Shown in pieces: positions 34,107 through 42,982 of a stretch of DNA of 64,000 bases; positions within the stretch are counted from its first letter, which is position 1, and each line of letters begins with the position of its first letter. The notes beneath the pieces were generated by a model, which ran no database searches, was not told the origin of the DNA, and saw only the letters and a program-made list of their open reading frames with translations. This DNA comes from Bacteroidia bacterium (lineage in GTDB: Bacteria > Bacteroidota > Bacteroidia > Flavobacteriales > Flavobacteriaceae), in the NCBI GenBank assembly GCA_030429955.1, contig JAUIGO010000007.1:1-64000 (forward strand), read 5' to 3'. The position numbers and the translations under genes were made by a program.

Positions 34107-34520
34107 ATGAAAACTTCATTCCATTTGTCTTTACCATGCTTGAGCGTAAAAGACACAAAAAAATTTTATGTAGATATTATTGGTGCTTCCTTAGGTCGCA
34201 CTTCACAAAACTGGGTAGATGTTAATTTATTTGGCCATCAATTGACGTTTATTAAAGCTGCAAAATTTAATTTTAATAACCCAAATTACGTGTTTGAAGG
34301 TAAAATTTTACCATCCTTCCACTTTGGAATTATTGTAGATGTAGATACGTGGGGAAAAATTTACGCTAAACTTAGCGAACAGAATCTTGAAGTTGTAGCA
34401 CAAACCACCTTTTTAAAAGATAAAAACGGAGAGCATTTATCTTTTTTTGTAAAAGATCCAAACGATTATATGTTGGAGTTTAAAAGCTTTAAGGAACCAA
34501 GTCACATGTTTAAACCATAA
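34107..34520 (+). CDS. VOC (glyoxalase/bleomycin-resistance fold) family protein
   Basis: The 137-residue protein is one vicinal-oxygen-chelate domain: FHLSLPCLSVKDTKKFYVDIIG at the start, VDVNLFGHQLTFIKA with a candidate metal His, the second half beginning FHFGIIVDVDTWGKIYAKL, and the closing FVKDPNDYMLEFKSF with the family Glu. Likely a metal-dependent lyase or dioxygenase-like enzyme, substrate unknown. Its stop directly abuts the ATG of the RMD1-type gene. Confidence 0.88.
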   Translation: MKTSFHLSLPCLSVKDTKKFYVDIIGASLGRTSQNWVDVNLFGHQLTFIKAAKFNFNNPNYVFEGKILPSFHFGIIVDVDTWGKIYAKLSEQNLEVVAQTTFLKDKNGEHLSFFVKDPNDYMLEFKSFKEPSHMFKP

Positions 34521-35297
34521 ATGTATACTGTAGTTGCCTATAATGTAGCTAACACTATCAATATTAAAACTAGTAAACAGCAATTGCAATGGCAGTTGCT
34601 GTTTCAGGATAGTGACGAACTGTTTTATACCAGTTCAAAAAATAAATTTGTTTATATTTTTCATTATGGCATGGTTAGCTTTTTTAACATGACCAATGAT
34701 GAAATTGATGAGGTGTTTGAACAAATTAAACCTTTCTGCGATGAATATTTATCTGAAAAATCTTCAGAAGCCATTAACGTTCTGGTTGAAGAAAACACTT
34801 TAAAAGTTCAGTTTGAAGACGTGGTTCTACCAGAACTAAACTCTGAAATGATTCGTTTGGTAATGCTCAACGCATCACAATCTGTTGCATTAAATCGTTA
34901 TGCGGAAATTACCGAATCGTTGTTGGTAGAAACCAATGTACATACAACATACCTTGAAAACAAAGGGAAACTTGACATTTCAGGAAACAAACTAAAACGT
35001 TTTATTGGCAAAGTATTAAACATTAAGAACAAGATTTCTGAAAACCTATATATTTTTGATTCGCCAGATAGTACTTGGGAAGATGAGCAACTAAATCGTT
35101 TAAATTCTGAACTGAAAAACACCTTCGATCTTAAGGATCGTTACCAACTTATTCACGATCGTATAGATATTATAAAAGAAAATCTAGATCTTTTTAAAGA
35201 TATCATGGATCATAAGGAAAGTAGCAGATTAGAATGGATTATAATTATACTAATTGTTATAGAAGTTGTTGATATGTTTATTTTAAAATTTGTGTAA
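34521..35297 (+). CDS. RMD1/DUF155 family membrane-anchored protein
   Basis: The 258-residue product matches the RMD1 (DUF155) pattern: a soluble N-terminal part, the NASQSVALNRYAEITESLL segment at about 116-133, a helical region with IGKVLNIKNKISENLYIFDSPD, a helix with DRYQLIHDRIDIIKENLDLF, and a single C-terminal membrane helix (LEWIIIILIVIEVVDMFIL). Yeast relatives act in mitochondrial translation and sporulation; bacterial roles are unknown. It begins right after the VOC gene stop without a gap. Confidence 0.85.
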   Translation: MYTVVAYNVANTINIKTSKQQLQWQLLFQDSDELFYTSSKNKFVYIFHYGMVSFFNMTNDEIDEVFEQIKPFCDEYLSEKSSEAINVLVEENTLKVQFEDVVLPELNSEMIRLVMLNASQSVALNRYAEITESLLVETNVHTTYLENKGKLDISGNKLKRFIGKVLNIKNKISENLYIFDSPDSTWEDEQLNRLNSELKNTFDLKDRYQLIHDRIDIIKENLDLFKDIMDHKESSRLEWIIIILIVIEVVDMFILKFV

Positions 35298-35349
35298 TCT
35301 AGCAGCACTTTAAAATCGTATATACTAAAAAGATATAAGGCCACGCGTA

Positions 35350-35370
35350 ACTTCATGAAGTAAGCTTACT
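35350..35370. repeat. Two overlapping perfect palindromes
   Basis: ACTTCATGAAGT (35350-35361) and AGTAAGCTTACT (35359-35370) are each perfectly palindromic and share AGT. They lie in the 149-bp gap about 77 bp before the start at 35447, and could be a regulator-binding site. Confidence 0.4.
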
Positions 35371-35446
35371 AAAAGCGATTTTCGGACTTGATGTGGTAAA
35401 TTTCCGAAGAAAATAAAATAATTTTCAACATTAATTTTTAATTAAA

Positions 35447-35791
35447 ATGAAAGCAAAATCAATTACAATTGTTAGTGTTTTATTCATGTCTTTTCTTTTA
35501 TTAACCTCTATGAAAGTGGTACAAGATACTGAAACTTTTGAAGGAACTTTTGATGGTAAAGAAGACTATGGTTATAATTTTATAGGAATAGACGAAGATG
35601 GTGATGAATACACCATGACGTTTCATCAAGTAGATGCTAAAGCTTTAGAGGCTTATAACTTAGATTCTGATGACTTAATAGGAAATAAGTTTACGGTTAC
35701 TTATAAAACAAAAAAGGAAACCATAAAAGATGAAGATGGTTATGAAGAGGATATTGAAACCCTGATCATTATAGGTCTTACAAAACTTTAA
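35447..35791 (+). CDS. Exported small hypothetical protein
   Basis: The 114-residue product has a signal peptide (MKAKSITIVSVLFMSFLLLTS). The mature part looks like a small OB-like beta-barrel: ETFEGTFDGKEDYGYNFIGID, DEYTMTFHQVDAKAL, and NKFTVTYKTKKETIKDEDGY, ending TLIIIGLTKL. No family is recognised. It stands alone with an intrinsic terminator 22 bp downstream. Confidence 0.75.
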   Translation: MKAKSITIVSVLFMSFLLLTSMKVVQDTETFEGTFDGKEDYGYNFIGIDEDGDEYTMTFHQVDAKALEAYNLDSDDLIGNKFTVTYKTKKETIKDEDGYEEDIETLIIIGLTKL

Positions 35792-35803
35792 CCTTATTAA
35801 ACA

Positions 35804-37171
35804 CTACCTATAAGCCAGCTCTTTTGAGTTGGCTTTTTTTATAAAAACTTCCCAAATAAAAATGCTATAGACTATAAGATATTCTAAAGCAATAATCCAA
35901 AGGTTTTCAACAGTGTCATTATTGCCGTAAGCTAAGTAGCTTAAAATTATTACAAAACTCCAAACCAAAGGAAATTTATATTTGGTAAATATGGAAAGTA
36001 TCAGAAGTGTTGCAATGTACCAAGGATGTACTGTGGTTGCTGTAAAGTAATAAAGCGATAAGGCAAAAAGCATCGCAGTGATAAGTTGAATCGCAGATAA
36101 ATTTCTTCGGAAGAAAGCCATTGCAATAACAAAAAGAAACACAATAATAGCAGTGAATGTTCCAATAATGGCAATTTCGTTGTAACCTGTAATAGAGTAA
36201 CCGATTTCTCTGGCTATGTAATACAAGCTTGCATTGAATTCAAAATTATGAAACCATAAACCAACAGTTTCGGCATAGTTGCTTACAAATTGCGATGAGT
36301 AAAATGGTAGAAAAAATAAAATAGTAGTAGCACCTACGATGGCATAAAATGACATTGATTTTGTTATGTTCAGCTTAGTTGGCGCTTCTCCTTTTGCAAA
36401 CCATTGATAGAAAAGAGGTAAGAATAACAAGGGAATCAACTTAATGGACACAGAGCAAGCAAACACAACAGCAGCAAGTTTCCATTTACCAGAATGAAGC
36501 AAATACAAACTCCATACTAAAAAGAAAATCATCACACCTTCAAAGTGCAAATTTCCTGTAAGTTCAATAATAATAAACGGATTTAAAACATACCAAAAGA
36601 TGTTATGAGCAGGCAATTTTAGTTTTTCTAATAGTTTTTTTCCAAAATGGAGTGTGCCAAAATCGGCTGCAATAATAATGAGCCTTAAAACCACAACAGA
36701 ACCCAAAATACTTTTTCCGGCAAATAATCCAGCAATGACAAAACACAATTGATTTAAAGGTGGATAATTGGTGTAATGACTAGCACTTAAACTTCCCATT
36801 CCATCATATAATTCTTGTACTTGTGTTATTAGGAATTCGCCATTTGCAATAAACGATTCTGGAGTAAATAGATAAGGGTTAAATCCTTCCAAAATCATAC
36901 GACCATCCCATAAAAAACGATAAAAATCTTGAGAGAGATTTGGAATGGCCAAAATGAAAATGGCTCTAAACCCAAAAGCAATCCAAGTGAGTAATTTTAA
37001 ATTGTGCTTTGAGATTTGAACAAGTTTATAAAACAGAAAAAATAATCCAGTATATAAACCGATTAGTTTAATATAGTCAGTTCTAACGAGGTCGTAAGCA
37101 AAAGAAAAGTAAAATAAAACTGAAGTTATTGATAACAGTATTGGGATTTTATGAAGCTTCCAATACTGCAT
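35804..37171 (-). CDS. Polytopic polyprenol-sugar-dependent glycosyltransferase (mannosyltransferase-like)
   Basis: The 455-residue inner-membrane protein has about 11-12 membrane helices. The first periplasmic loop carries LSQDFYRFLWDGRMILEGFNPY with an acidic catalytic-type motif, and ASHYTNYPPLNQLCF follows, as in GT-C enzymes that use polyprenol-phosphate sugars. Later loops hold HFEGVMIFFLVWSL and TATTVHPWYIATLL. Its start overlaps the upstream GT2 gene by one base (TAATG). With the two preceding transferases it forms a small glycan or glycolipid operon; the acceptor is unknown. Confidence 0.85.
   Translation of the reverse strand: MQYWKLHKIPILLSITSVLFYFSFAYDLVRTDYIKLIGLYTGLFFLFYKLVQISKHNLKLLTWIAFGFRAIFILAIPNLSQDFYRFLWDGRMILEGFNPYLFTPESFIANGEFLITQVQELYDGMGSLSASHYTNYPPLNQLCFVIAGLFAGKSILGSVVVLRLIIIAADFGTLHFGKKLLEKLKLPAHNIFWYVLNPFIIIELTGNLHFEGVMIFFLVWSLYLLHSGKWKLAAVVFACSVSIKLIPLLFLPLFYQWFAKGEAPTKLNITKSMSFYAIVGATTILFFLPFYSSQFVSNYAETVGLWFHNFEFNASLYYIAREIGYSITGYNEIAIIGTFTAIIVFLFVIAMAFFRRNLSAIQLITAMLFALSLYYFTATTVHPWYIATLLILSIFTKYKFPLVWSFVIILSYLAYGNNDTVENLWIIALEYLIVYSIFIWEVFIKKANSKELAYR
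35813..35840 (+). terminator. Intrinsic terminator overlapping the end of a convergent gene
   Basis: AGCCAGCTC, loop TTTT, GAGTTGGCT (one G-U) followed by a T-run. It ends the 35447-35791 gene. The hairpin also encodes residues near the C-terminus (KANSKELAY) of the minus-strand glycosyltransferase gene. Confidence 0.82.
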
Positions 37172-38661
37172 TAAACTTTTGATGTTATCGATTTAAAAAA
37201 CACATAACCAAAGCCAAAAAATAACATCAAGTGAAATGGAAACAATCCGAAATCGCCACCTTGATCACCAACTACAAAAGCGCTATACATGCCAAAAGCA
37301 AAATAGAGCATCAGTAGACCTTCAAAAATCACATTCAAAGAGATATTTTTCTTTAGGTATTTATTGCCTTTCCAACTATCTTTTAGAGAGTTGATGTTGA
37401 ATTTTGGCGTACGAATAAAATCGCTTCGTTTACCAAAATGACCTTCTAATACTGCAATGGAATTATGTAACGAAAAACCCATTGCTATTGAGAAAAAGGT
37501 AATAAACATGACCATGTATTTTATAAAACCTTTTAAACTACTTCCGTATGTTTTTTTGAACATGTACCAATAACAAACAAAAAAGATGAGTGTGCTAATC
37601 ACGAAAAAACTCATCACATAAAAATACATTTTTAAGTGTGCATGCTCATTTTTAATGTACAGCATTGGAATACTTAAAACAGCCACGATCAAAACATTTA
37701 AAAACATGGTACTATTTAATAAATGCAATAGTCCATGAACTTTAGTTTTAGCTGAAATATTTTCGTTTTTTAATACTTTCCACATCATTTTTCTAAAGTT
37801 CTCGGCACCACCTTTATTCCATCTAAATTGCTGTGTTCTCGCTGCACTAATTACTACAGGCAATTCAGCAGGCGTTTCAACATCTTCTAAATATTTGAAC
37901 TTCCAATTTTTAAGCTGAGCTCTGTAGCTTAAATCTAAATCTTCAGTGAGTGTGTCACCTTCCCAATTTCCAGCATCAATGATGCATTGTTTTCGCCAAA
38001 CTCCTGCAGTTCCATTAAAATTGATAAAATGGCCTTTGCTATTGCGTCCAACTTGTTCTAAAGAGAAATGAGCATCCAAAGCAAAGGCTTGTACTTTGGT
38101 AAGTATGGAATAATTTCTATTAATATGTCCCCAACGTGTTTGTACCACACCAACTTCTGAATCTTTGAAATAAGGAATAGTTCGCTTTAGCCAATCTCTT
38201 TTTGGCATAAAATCGGCATCAAAAATGGCAATAAATTCACCTTTAGCAACTTTCAACCCTTCTTTTAAAGCGCCTGCTTTAAAGTTTTTTCTACCATCAC
38301 GAAGTACGTGTTTTATATCCAGTCCTGATTGTTGTAGTACTTTAATATGATTTGCTGTCGCTTGAAACGATTCGTCAGTAGAATCATCCAATACTTGAAT
38401 TTCCAACTTATCTTTTGGATAGTCGATTTTAGAAATATTTTCCAGTAAGCGTTCCATTACATACAGTTCGTTATATACAGGAAGCTGTATCGTCACAAAA
38501 GGAATTTCATCAGGATTTGATAAATCAAATTTTGGAGCTTGGTCTTGTTTTTTTTGAGCAGATAGGTAATTAAATAATAGGTTTAACTGCGCCAAGGCAT
38601 ACATAAAAATCAGTATGAGCGCTGTAGAATAAATAATGATAATGATGGTTTCTAAAATCAT
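37171..38661 (-). CDS. Processive-type GT2 glycosyltransferase (cellulose-synthase-like)
   Basis: The 496-residue membrane enzyme starts with one membrane helix, then a GT-A domain: VTIQLPVYNELYVMERLL, VLDDSTDESF, FDADF (the metal-binding DxD type), TEDLDLSYRA (catalytic base Asp region) and QQFRWNKG (the Q..RW acceptor motif). About four to five membrane helices follow. This is the layout of beta-mannan, glucan or ceramide-type transferases. Its start overlaps the upstream GT2 gene by 4 bp, and its stop overlaps the next start by one base, so the trio is tightly coupled. Confidence 0.9.
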   Translation of the reverse strand: MILETIIIIIYSTALILIFMYALAQLNLLFNYLSAQKKQDQAPKFDLSNPDEIPFVTIQLPVYNELYVMERLLENISKIDYPKDKLEIQVLDDSTDESFQATANHIKVLQQSGLDIKHVLRDGRKNFKAGALKEGLKVAKGEFIAIFDADFMPKRDWLKRTIPYFKDSEVGVVQTRWGHINRNYSILTKVQAFALDAHFSLEQVGRNSKGHFINFNGTAGVWRKQCIIDAGNWEGDTLTEDLDLSYRAQLKNWKFKYLEDVETPAELPVVISAARTQQFRWNKGGAENFRKMMWKVLKNENISAKTKVHGLLHLLNSTMFLNVLIVAVLSIPMLYIKNEHAHLKMYFYVMSFFVISTLIFFVCYWYMFKKTYGSSLKGFIKYMVMFITFFSIAMGFSLHNSIAVLEGHFGKRSDFIRTPKFNINSLKDSWKGNKYLKKNISLNVIFEGLLMLYFAFGMYSAFVVGDQGGDFGLFPFHLMLFFGFGYVFFKSITSKV

Positions 38662-39350
38662 TGTTTAAAGCTGTATTTAAAAATCCAACCTAGTATTTTT
38701 ATGCCTGCAAATATAGCACCTTTTACAGTTCCAGACACTTTTGAAACTCCAATTCGGTTTCTGTAGTTTACAGGAATTTCAACGTAACTTAATTTTTGTT
38801 TTAAGACTTTTAATTGCATTTCTACAGTCCAACCATAGGTTTTATCTTCCATATTTAAAGCTAATAGCTTTTCATATTTAATAGCTCTAAAAGGACCTAA
38901 ATCTGTAAATTTTGAATTAAACATAAAACGCATTAAAGTAGTGGCAAGCCAATTGCCAAAAATTTGAGGTAAGGTCATAGAGCCTTGCTCTCTAAGTCGT
39001 TTAACACGAGCACCAATTACAAAATCAATGTCTTCTTTTACAATTGGTTCTACTATTTTGGTAAGTTCTTCAGGATAGTCACTATAATCACCATCAAGAA
39101 ATACAATAATGTCTGGTTTTATTTCCTGCTTTGAGACATAATTCATACCTTTTAAACAAGCATAGCCATAACCTTTTTGATTTTCGGTTAAAACAGTTGC
39201 TCCAGCTTGTTTGGCATTTGCTTCAGTAGCATCAGTAGAATTATTACTTACAACAATAACTTCATCTACAATGTTTGGAATATCATTAATGACATTCGCA
39301 ATAGAATCGGCTTCGTTATAAGCAGGAATGATGACTTTTATTTTTGGCAT
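38658..39350 (-). CDS. GT2 glycosyltransferase (dolichol/polyprenol-phosphate sugar synthase-like)
   Basis: The 230-residue cytosolic enzyme matches the DPM1/DPG-synthase type: KVIIPAYNEADSIANVI, VSNNSTDATEANAKQAGA, GYGYACLKGMNYV, FLDGDYSDYPEE with the metal-binding Asp residues, and GPFRAIKYEKLLAL. It has no membrane anchor. It probably makes a polyprenol-phosphate sugar that the GT-C-type enzyme two genes downstream uses, an attractive but unproved link. It is first in the operon, with a promoter box 22 bp upstream. Confidence 0.9.
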   Translation of the reverse strand: MPKIKVIIPAYNEADSIANVINDIPNIVDEVIVVSNNSTDATEANAKQAGATVLTENQKGYGYACLKGMNYVSKQEIKPDIIVFLDGDYSDYPEELTKIVEPIVKEDIDFVIGARVKRLREQGSMTLPQIFGNWLATTLMRFMFNSKFTDLGPFRAIKYEKLLALNMEDKTYGWTVEMQLKVLKQKLSYVEIPVNYRNRIGVSKVSGTVKGAIFAGIKILGWIFKYSFKQ

Positions 39351-39371
39351 TTAGTGTTTGCTTTGAGGTTG

Positions 39372-39379
39372 CAAAAGTA
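39372..39379 (-). promoter_or_regulatory. -7 promoter box of the glycosyltransferase operon
   Basis: On the minus strand TACTTTTG matches TAnnTTTG exactly, about 22 bp before the start codon at 39350. No convincing -33 element at the right spacing. Confidence 0.45.
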
Positions 39380-39450
39380 CAATAGTTTTTATTGAAGTGT
39401 TTGACGTTTTTTAATTTGGAAGCTAACACATTAATTATCTAAATTGTACT

Positions 39451-40269
39451 ATGGTTTTTAAAAATGTAATTCCTGAGCCACCACTAGACGATTTTGTTTT
39501 AAGCATTGTGTATTATAAGGATTTTGAGGTTGAACACACAATGGATAAGTTTCTTCCAGATGGTACAACAAACTTAGTTGTCAATTTGTTTGAAGCGCCA
39601 CGTTATATTTATGATAATGACACTTTAAAGGAAAAACAAGCTTGTGTTGAAGCCTGGTTTTCTGGTATGCATACCGAATATTTAACCATCAGTTCAGACA
39701 ATGAATCTGAAATGTTGGTCATTACCTTTAAACCTGGAGCAAGTTTTCCGTTTATAAAACAATCTATAGATACTTTTAATAATAAAGTGGTGCATGCCAA
39801 AACTGTTTTTGGAGAAGACGTGCTAGATTTTAGAAAAGATATTATCAAAGAAGAAGATGAAGATCAAAAGATTGAAATAGCAAAAAATTGGTTGAAATCT
39901 AAATTAAACGAAGTGTCTTTTGAAGGTGAAATAATTAAGCAATTTGTTTCTCAAATCCAGAATTCATCAGAAAGCATCAATTTTAAAAATCTAGCTGAAA
40001 AGTCAGGTTATTCGCAAAAACAATTCATTCATCTATTTAAAAAATATGTTGGCTTAACACCAAAACAGTTTCATCGAATAGTCAGGTTTAATGAGATTTT
40101 AAACGCCATATTTGAAAAAGAAAAAGTTGATTGGGCTTTTGTGGCAAATGAATTTGGGTATTATGACCAAGCTCATTTCATTAAAGATTTTCAGGCATTT
40201 TCAGGTCATAATCCTAAACAATACATTGACGATCAAGGTGATTGGCCGCATTATATCCCAGTGAGGTAA
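39451..40269 (+). CDS. AraC family transcriptional regulator
   Basis: The 272-residue protein has an N-terminal beta-rich sensor domain of about 130 residues (FVLSIVYYKDFEVEHTMDKF, LPDGTTNLVVNLF, VITFKPGASFPFI), a short helical linker, and a C-terminal double helix-turn-helix at about 165-262 (INFKNLAEKSGYSQKQFIHL, VGLTPKQFHRIVRF, WAFVANEFGYYDQAHFIKDF). The signal it senses is unknown. It is transcribed divergently from the glycosyltransferase operon and just upstream of a TolB-like lipoprotein gene, either of which could be its target. Confidence 0.92.
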   Translation: MVFKNVIPEPPLDDFVLSIVYYKDFEVEHTMDKFLPDGTTNLVVNLFEAPRYIYDNDTLKEKQACVEAWFSGMHTEYLTISSDNESEMLVITFKPGASFPFIKQSIDTFNNKVVHAKTVFGEDVLDFRKDIIKEEDEDQKIEIAKNWLKSKLNEVSFEGEIIKQFVSQIQNSSESINFKNLAEKSGYSQKQFIHLFKKYVGLTPKQFHRIVRFNEILNAIFEKEKVDWAFVANEFGYYDQAHFIKDFQAFSGHNPKQYIDDQGDWPHYIPVR

Positions 40270-40301
40270 ATTTTTTACAATGCTTATCTTTTTTACAGTT
40301 A

Positions 40302-40309
40302 TATATTTG
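40302..40309 (+). promoter_or_regulatory. -7 promoter box of the TolB-like lipoprotein gene
   Basis: TATATTTG, an exact TAnnTTTG match, 20 bp before ATG 40329. It lies within the longer open frame that starts at 40242, so it supports the later start. Confidence 0.55.
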
Positions 40310-40328
40310 GATGTATAAAATAAAACAC

Positions 40329-41297
40329 ATGAAAAACTATCTTATCATTTTATTGCTTGTCGTTGTCAGCTGTAAATCAGAATTAAAAAAAGAAACCGAA
40401 AAATCATACTCATTAAAAATTGCGTATAACGTGCTTTTTGATGAAGAAAACGATGATTACGAAGTGTTTTCGATGGATTTAGATGGAAACAACAAACAAA
40501 ACATCACGAATTTTAAAGGTGTAGAATGGACCTATTATGCTTTTGATGATGATATTTATTTTGTAACAGATAAAGACACAGCTTATAGAAATTACCAACT
40601 ATATAAAATGAAAGCTGATGGAAGCAATAAAATTAAAATAAGTGATATCAGATTAAATGATAGTTGGAATAGTAGTCGATATAACGGAAGCGAAATTATA
40701 GTCAGACCTCACAATAGTGTTGACACGGCTTTTTATGTATTAAGTAATTCAGGAAAAATTTTAAGCAAGCTACAGCCAGACTTAAAATATTTAAGTGATC
40801 CTGCTTATTCACCTGATGGTTCACAAATTGTATTTAGAGGAGCACATCAACCATTTAAAAAAGATATTGGTTATATAGATGAATTGTACTTGATGAACCC
40901 TGATGGAAGTAATTTAAAACAATTGACAAACTACCCAAAGGCTGACACTACAGCTAATTGGTATAACTATCATGCTGGACCACCAAAATGGCATCCAACT
41001 GAAAATTTTATTAGTTATGGAAGTTTCCAAAATGGAAAATACAGTTTGTATGCTATTAAGCCAGACGGAAATAAGCAATGGAAATTATTGCCTGAAACAA
41101 AAACATCAAGTAGCATTTGGCATGATTGGAGTCCTGATGGAAAATGGTTGGTTTACGGATTTTCAACAAGTGACGATTCACCTTATCATATCGAGTTAAT
41201 GAATTGGGAAACTAAAGAAACCAAGGTCCTAACTTATGATTCACCATATAAATATCATCAATCACCAGTTTTTGTGAAGGTGTACAAAAAACAATAA
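40329..41297 (+). CDS. TolB-like beta-propeller lipoprotein
   Basis: The start at 40329 gives 322 residues beginning MKNYLIILLLVVVSCKSE, a clear lipobox; upstream ATGs in the frame lie on or before the promoter box. The mature protein is made of WD40-like PD40/TolB repeats such as YEVFSMDLDGNNKQNITNF, YQLYKMKADGSNKIKIS, DPAYSPDGSQIVFRG, LYLMNPDGSNLKQLTNY and HDWSPDGKWLVYG, each with the SPDG or DG turn. A six-bladed propeller is likely. It probably binds a protein or peptide in the periplasm; partner unknown. Confidence 0.88.
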   Translation: MKNYLIILLLVVVSCKSELKKETEKSYSLKIAYNVLFDEENDDYEVFSMDLDGNNKQNITNFKGVEWTYYAFDDDIYFVTDKDTAYRNYQLYKMKADGSNKIKISDIRLNDSWNSSRYNGSEIIVRPHNSVDTAFYVLSNSGKILSKLQPDLKYLSDPAYSPDGSQIVFRGAHQPFKKDIGYIDELYLMNPDGSNLKQLTNYPKADTTANWYNYHAGPPKWHPTENFISYGSFQNGKYSLYAIKPDGNKQWKLLPETKTSSSIWHDWSPDGKWLVYGFSTSDDSPYHIELMNWETKETKVLTYDSPYKYHQSPVFVKVYKKQ

Positions 41298-41300
41298 ATT

Positions 41301-41337
41301 CCTTCCCTTTTTAAGGGAAGGTGTCCGTAGGACGGAA
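41301..41337. repeat. REP-like hairpin after the TolB-like gene
   Basis: CCTTCCCTT, loop TTT, AAGGGAAGG (41301-41321, 9 perfect pairs), followed by GTCCGTAGGAC, itself a short inverted repeat. It fills most of the 103-bp gap between convergent genes. There is no T-run directly after it, and the sequence resembles dispersed flavobacterial repeats, so a repeat is likelier than a terminator. Confidence 0.55.
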
Positions 41338-41400
41338 GGGTTATTCAACCATCTCGTCACTTTTTGACACTACTCTTTAGAAAGGAGTAGAATAGGTGTA

Positions 41401-42981
41401 TTATTTCTGATTCACCAAATCCATTAAATCCACATCATTACCAAGAAGGATTTCTGTAGCATTGATACGGCCTTTTTCAGGTCCATTTTCTAATTTTAAA
41501 ACACCTCTTGGGCAAACTGCAGAACAAATGCCGCATCCAACACAACTAGCACGTACAATATTTTCTCCTTTTTGCGCATAAGCCCTTACATCAATACCTT
41601 GTTCGCAATAAGTAGAACAATTACCACATGAGATACATTGCCCACCATTCGTCGTAATTCTGAATCGTGATTTGAAGCGTTGCACAATGCCTAAGTAAGC
41701 TGCTAAAGGACAGCCAAAGCGACACCAAACACGATTTCCAAAGATTGGATAAAACCCAGTACCAATAACTCCAGCAAACATGGCTCCAATTAAAAATCCA
41801 TAAATATCTTGAATGGTTTGTGTTTTAATACCTAGCACTGCGTCTGTTCCAGAAAAGTAGGAGTAAAGTGTGAACCCTGTCATGACTAATGCAAATACCA
41901 AAACACCATGTACAACCCAACGTTCAAGTTGCCATGCTTTTAAAGATTTATCAGACAAATGTCGGTAAGGATCACCAAGTGTTTCTGCTAAGCCACCACA
42001 ACCACAAACCCAAGAGCAGTACCAACGTTTTCCGAAGAAATACACCATTACAGGAACGATAACGAGTGTGAGGACAATTCCCCATACCAAAATAAAAATT
42101 CCTAAACCACCACTTGCGATAAGCTCATTTAAATTCCAACTAAAAAAGAAATCGTAATCTAAAGGAAATGCGTTTTTGAAATCGTACCAAGGTTTCTCAA
42201 AGCGGACTAAAATTTCAGGAATTAGAAATGCAAACACAATTTGAAAGAACAAAACAGAGGTAGTGCGTAACGTTTGATATTTATTATGACGATACTTTAT
42301 GTACATTCTTACTGCCATTACAGTCATAACGGTACAATATAAAAAGCCATATAAAAACCATTGACTTGCTAAATTACCACTTAAACTTTCACTAATAGGG
42401 TCGACAATGTAAGTCCAATTCACAATATAGTCTGGTCTGAAATAGAGTAGCAAATAAAAGCCAACTAAAAAGACAAATGCAAACCAACCAATCCAACCTC
42501 TGTTGGTGGCTGCATTAAACCAAATACCATTGTTTTTGATCCCAGGTGGCCCTTTTACAACCACATTTGGAATGATATACATGAGTGCTCCAATGATACC
42601 TAATCCAAAGGTAAGCCACCAAAACAACCATTTATTGTCCTTAACTAAACCGTTTCCTGAATGTTTTGCAATTTCATAGGAAAGGCTATGAGGTTTGTCC
42701 CAAATCAATTTATCCCATTCACTATTTTGCTTGTGTGTTTCGTTTGTACTTTTTAAGGCTGAAGTAATTTCAGTTGAAAACGAAAACGGATTGGTGAATT
42801 CTTTTCCAACAACATGACTATTCATGGTATTAATGAAAAGTTCACTTTTTATGCCTTTGTTGTTGATTAGATTCTCCAGAATCTCAGGAGTAACTTCGTA
42901 CTTTCCAAAGAAAATAAGTGAAGTAAATATGGTGAGACCAACTAAAAATAAAGCTAGTCCAATATTTTGAATTGTTTTCAT
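41401..42981 (-). CDS. Membrane polyferredoxin (NapH/NosR/CcoG-like 4Fe-4S protein)
   Basis: The 526-residue inner-membrane protein has about eight membrane helices. Two short Cys motifs lie in loops (WYCSWVCGCGG near 325, WCRFGCPLAA near 420). Two classical ferredoxin clusters follow near the C-terminus: CISCGNCSTYC and CVGCGICSAVCP. The periplasmic loop at about 30-110 has no flavin motif, so this is not a full NosR. It should pass electrons across or along the membrane. Its start is 1 bp after the stop of an FAD/NAD(P)-dependent oxidoreductase gene, the obvious electron donor or acceptor partner. Confidence 0.9.
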   Translation of the reverse strand: MKTIQNIGLALFLVGLTIFTSLIFFGKYEVTPEILENLINNKGIKSELFINTMNSHVVGKEFTNPFSFSTEITSALKSTNETHKQNSEWDKLIWDKPHSLSYEIAKHSGNGLVKDNKWLFWWLTFGLGIIGALMYIIPNVVVKGPPGIKNNGIWFNAATNRGWIGWFAFVFLVGFYLLLYFRPDYIVNWTYIVDPISESLSGNLASQWFLYGFLYCTVMTVMAVRMYIKYRHNKYQTLRTTSVLFFQIVFAFLIPEILVRFEKPWYDFKNAFPLDYDFFFSWNLNELIASGGLGIFILVWGIVLTLVIVPVMVYFFGKRWYCSWVCGCGGLAETLGDPYRHLSDKSLKAWQLERWVVHGVLVFALVMTGFTLYSYFSGTDAVLGIKTQTIQDIYGFLIGAMFAGVIGTGFYPIFGNRVWCRFGCPLAAYLGIVQRFKSRFRITTNGGQCISCGNCSTYCEQGIDVRAYAQKGENIVRASCVGCGICSAVCPRGVLKLENGPEKGRINATEILLGNDVDLMDLVNQK

Positions 42982-42982
42982 T

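Noticed and set aside
41401-42981. NosR of a nitrous oxide reductase cluster
   Set aside because: The periplasmic flavin-binding domain of NosR is missing, and no nosZ or accessory genes are nearby.
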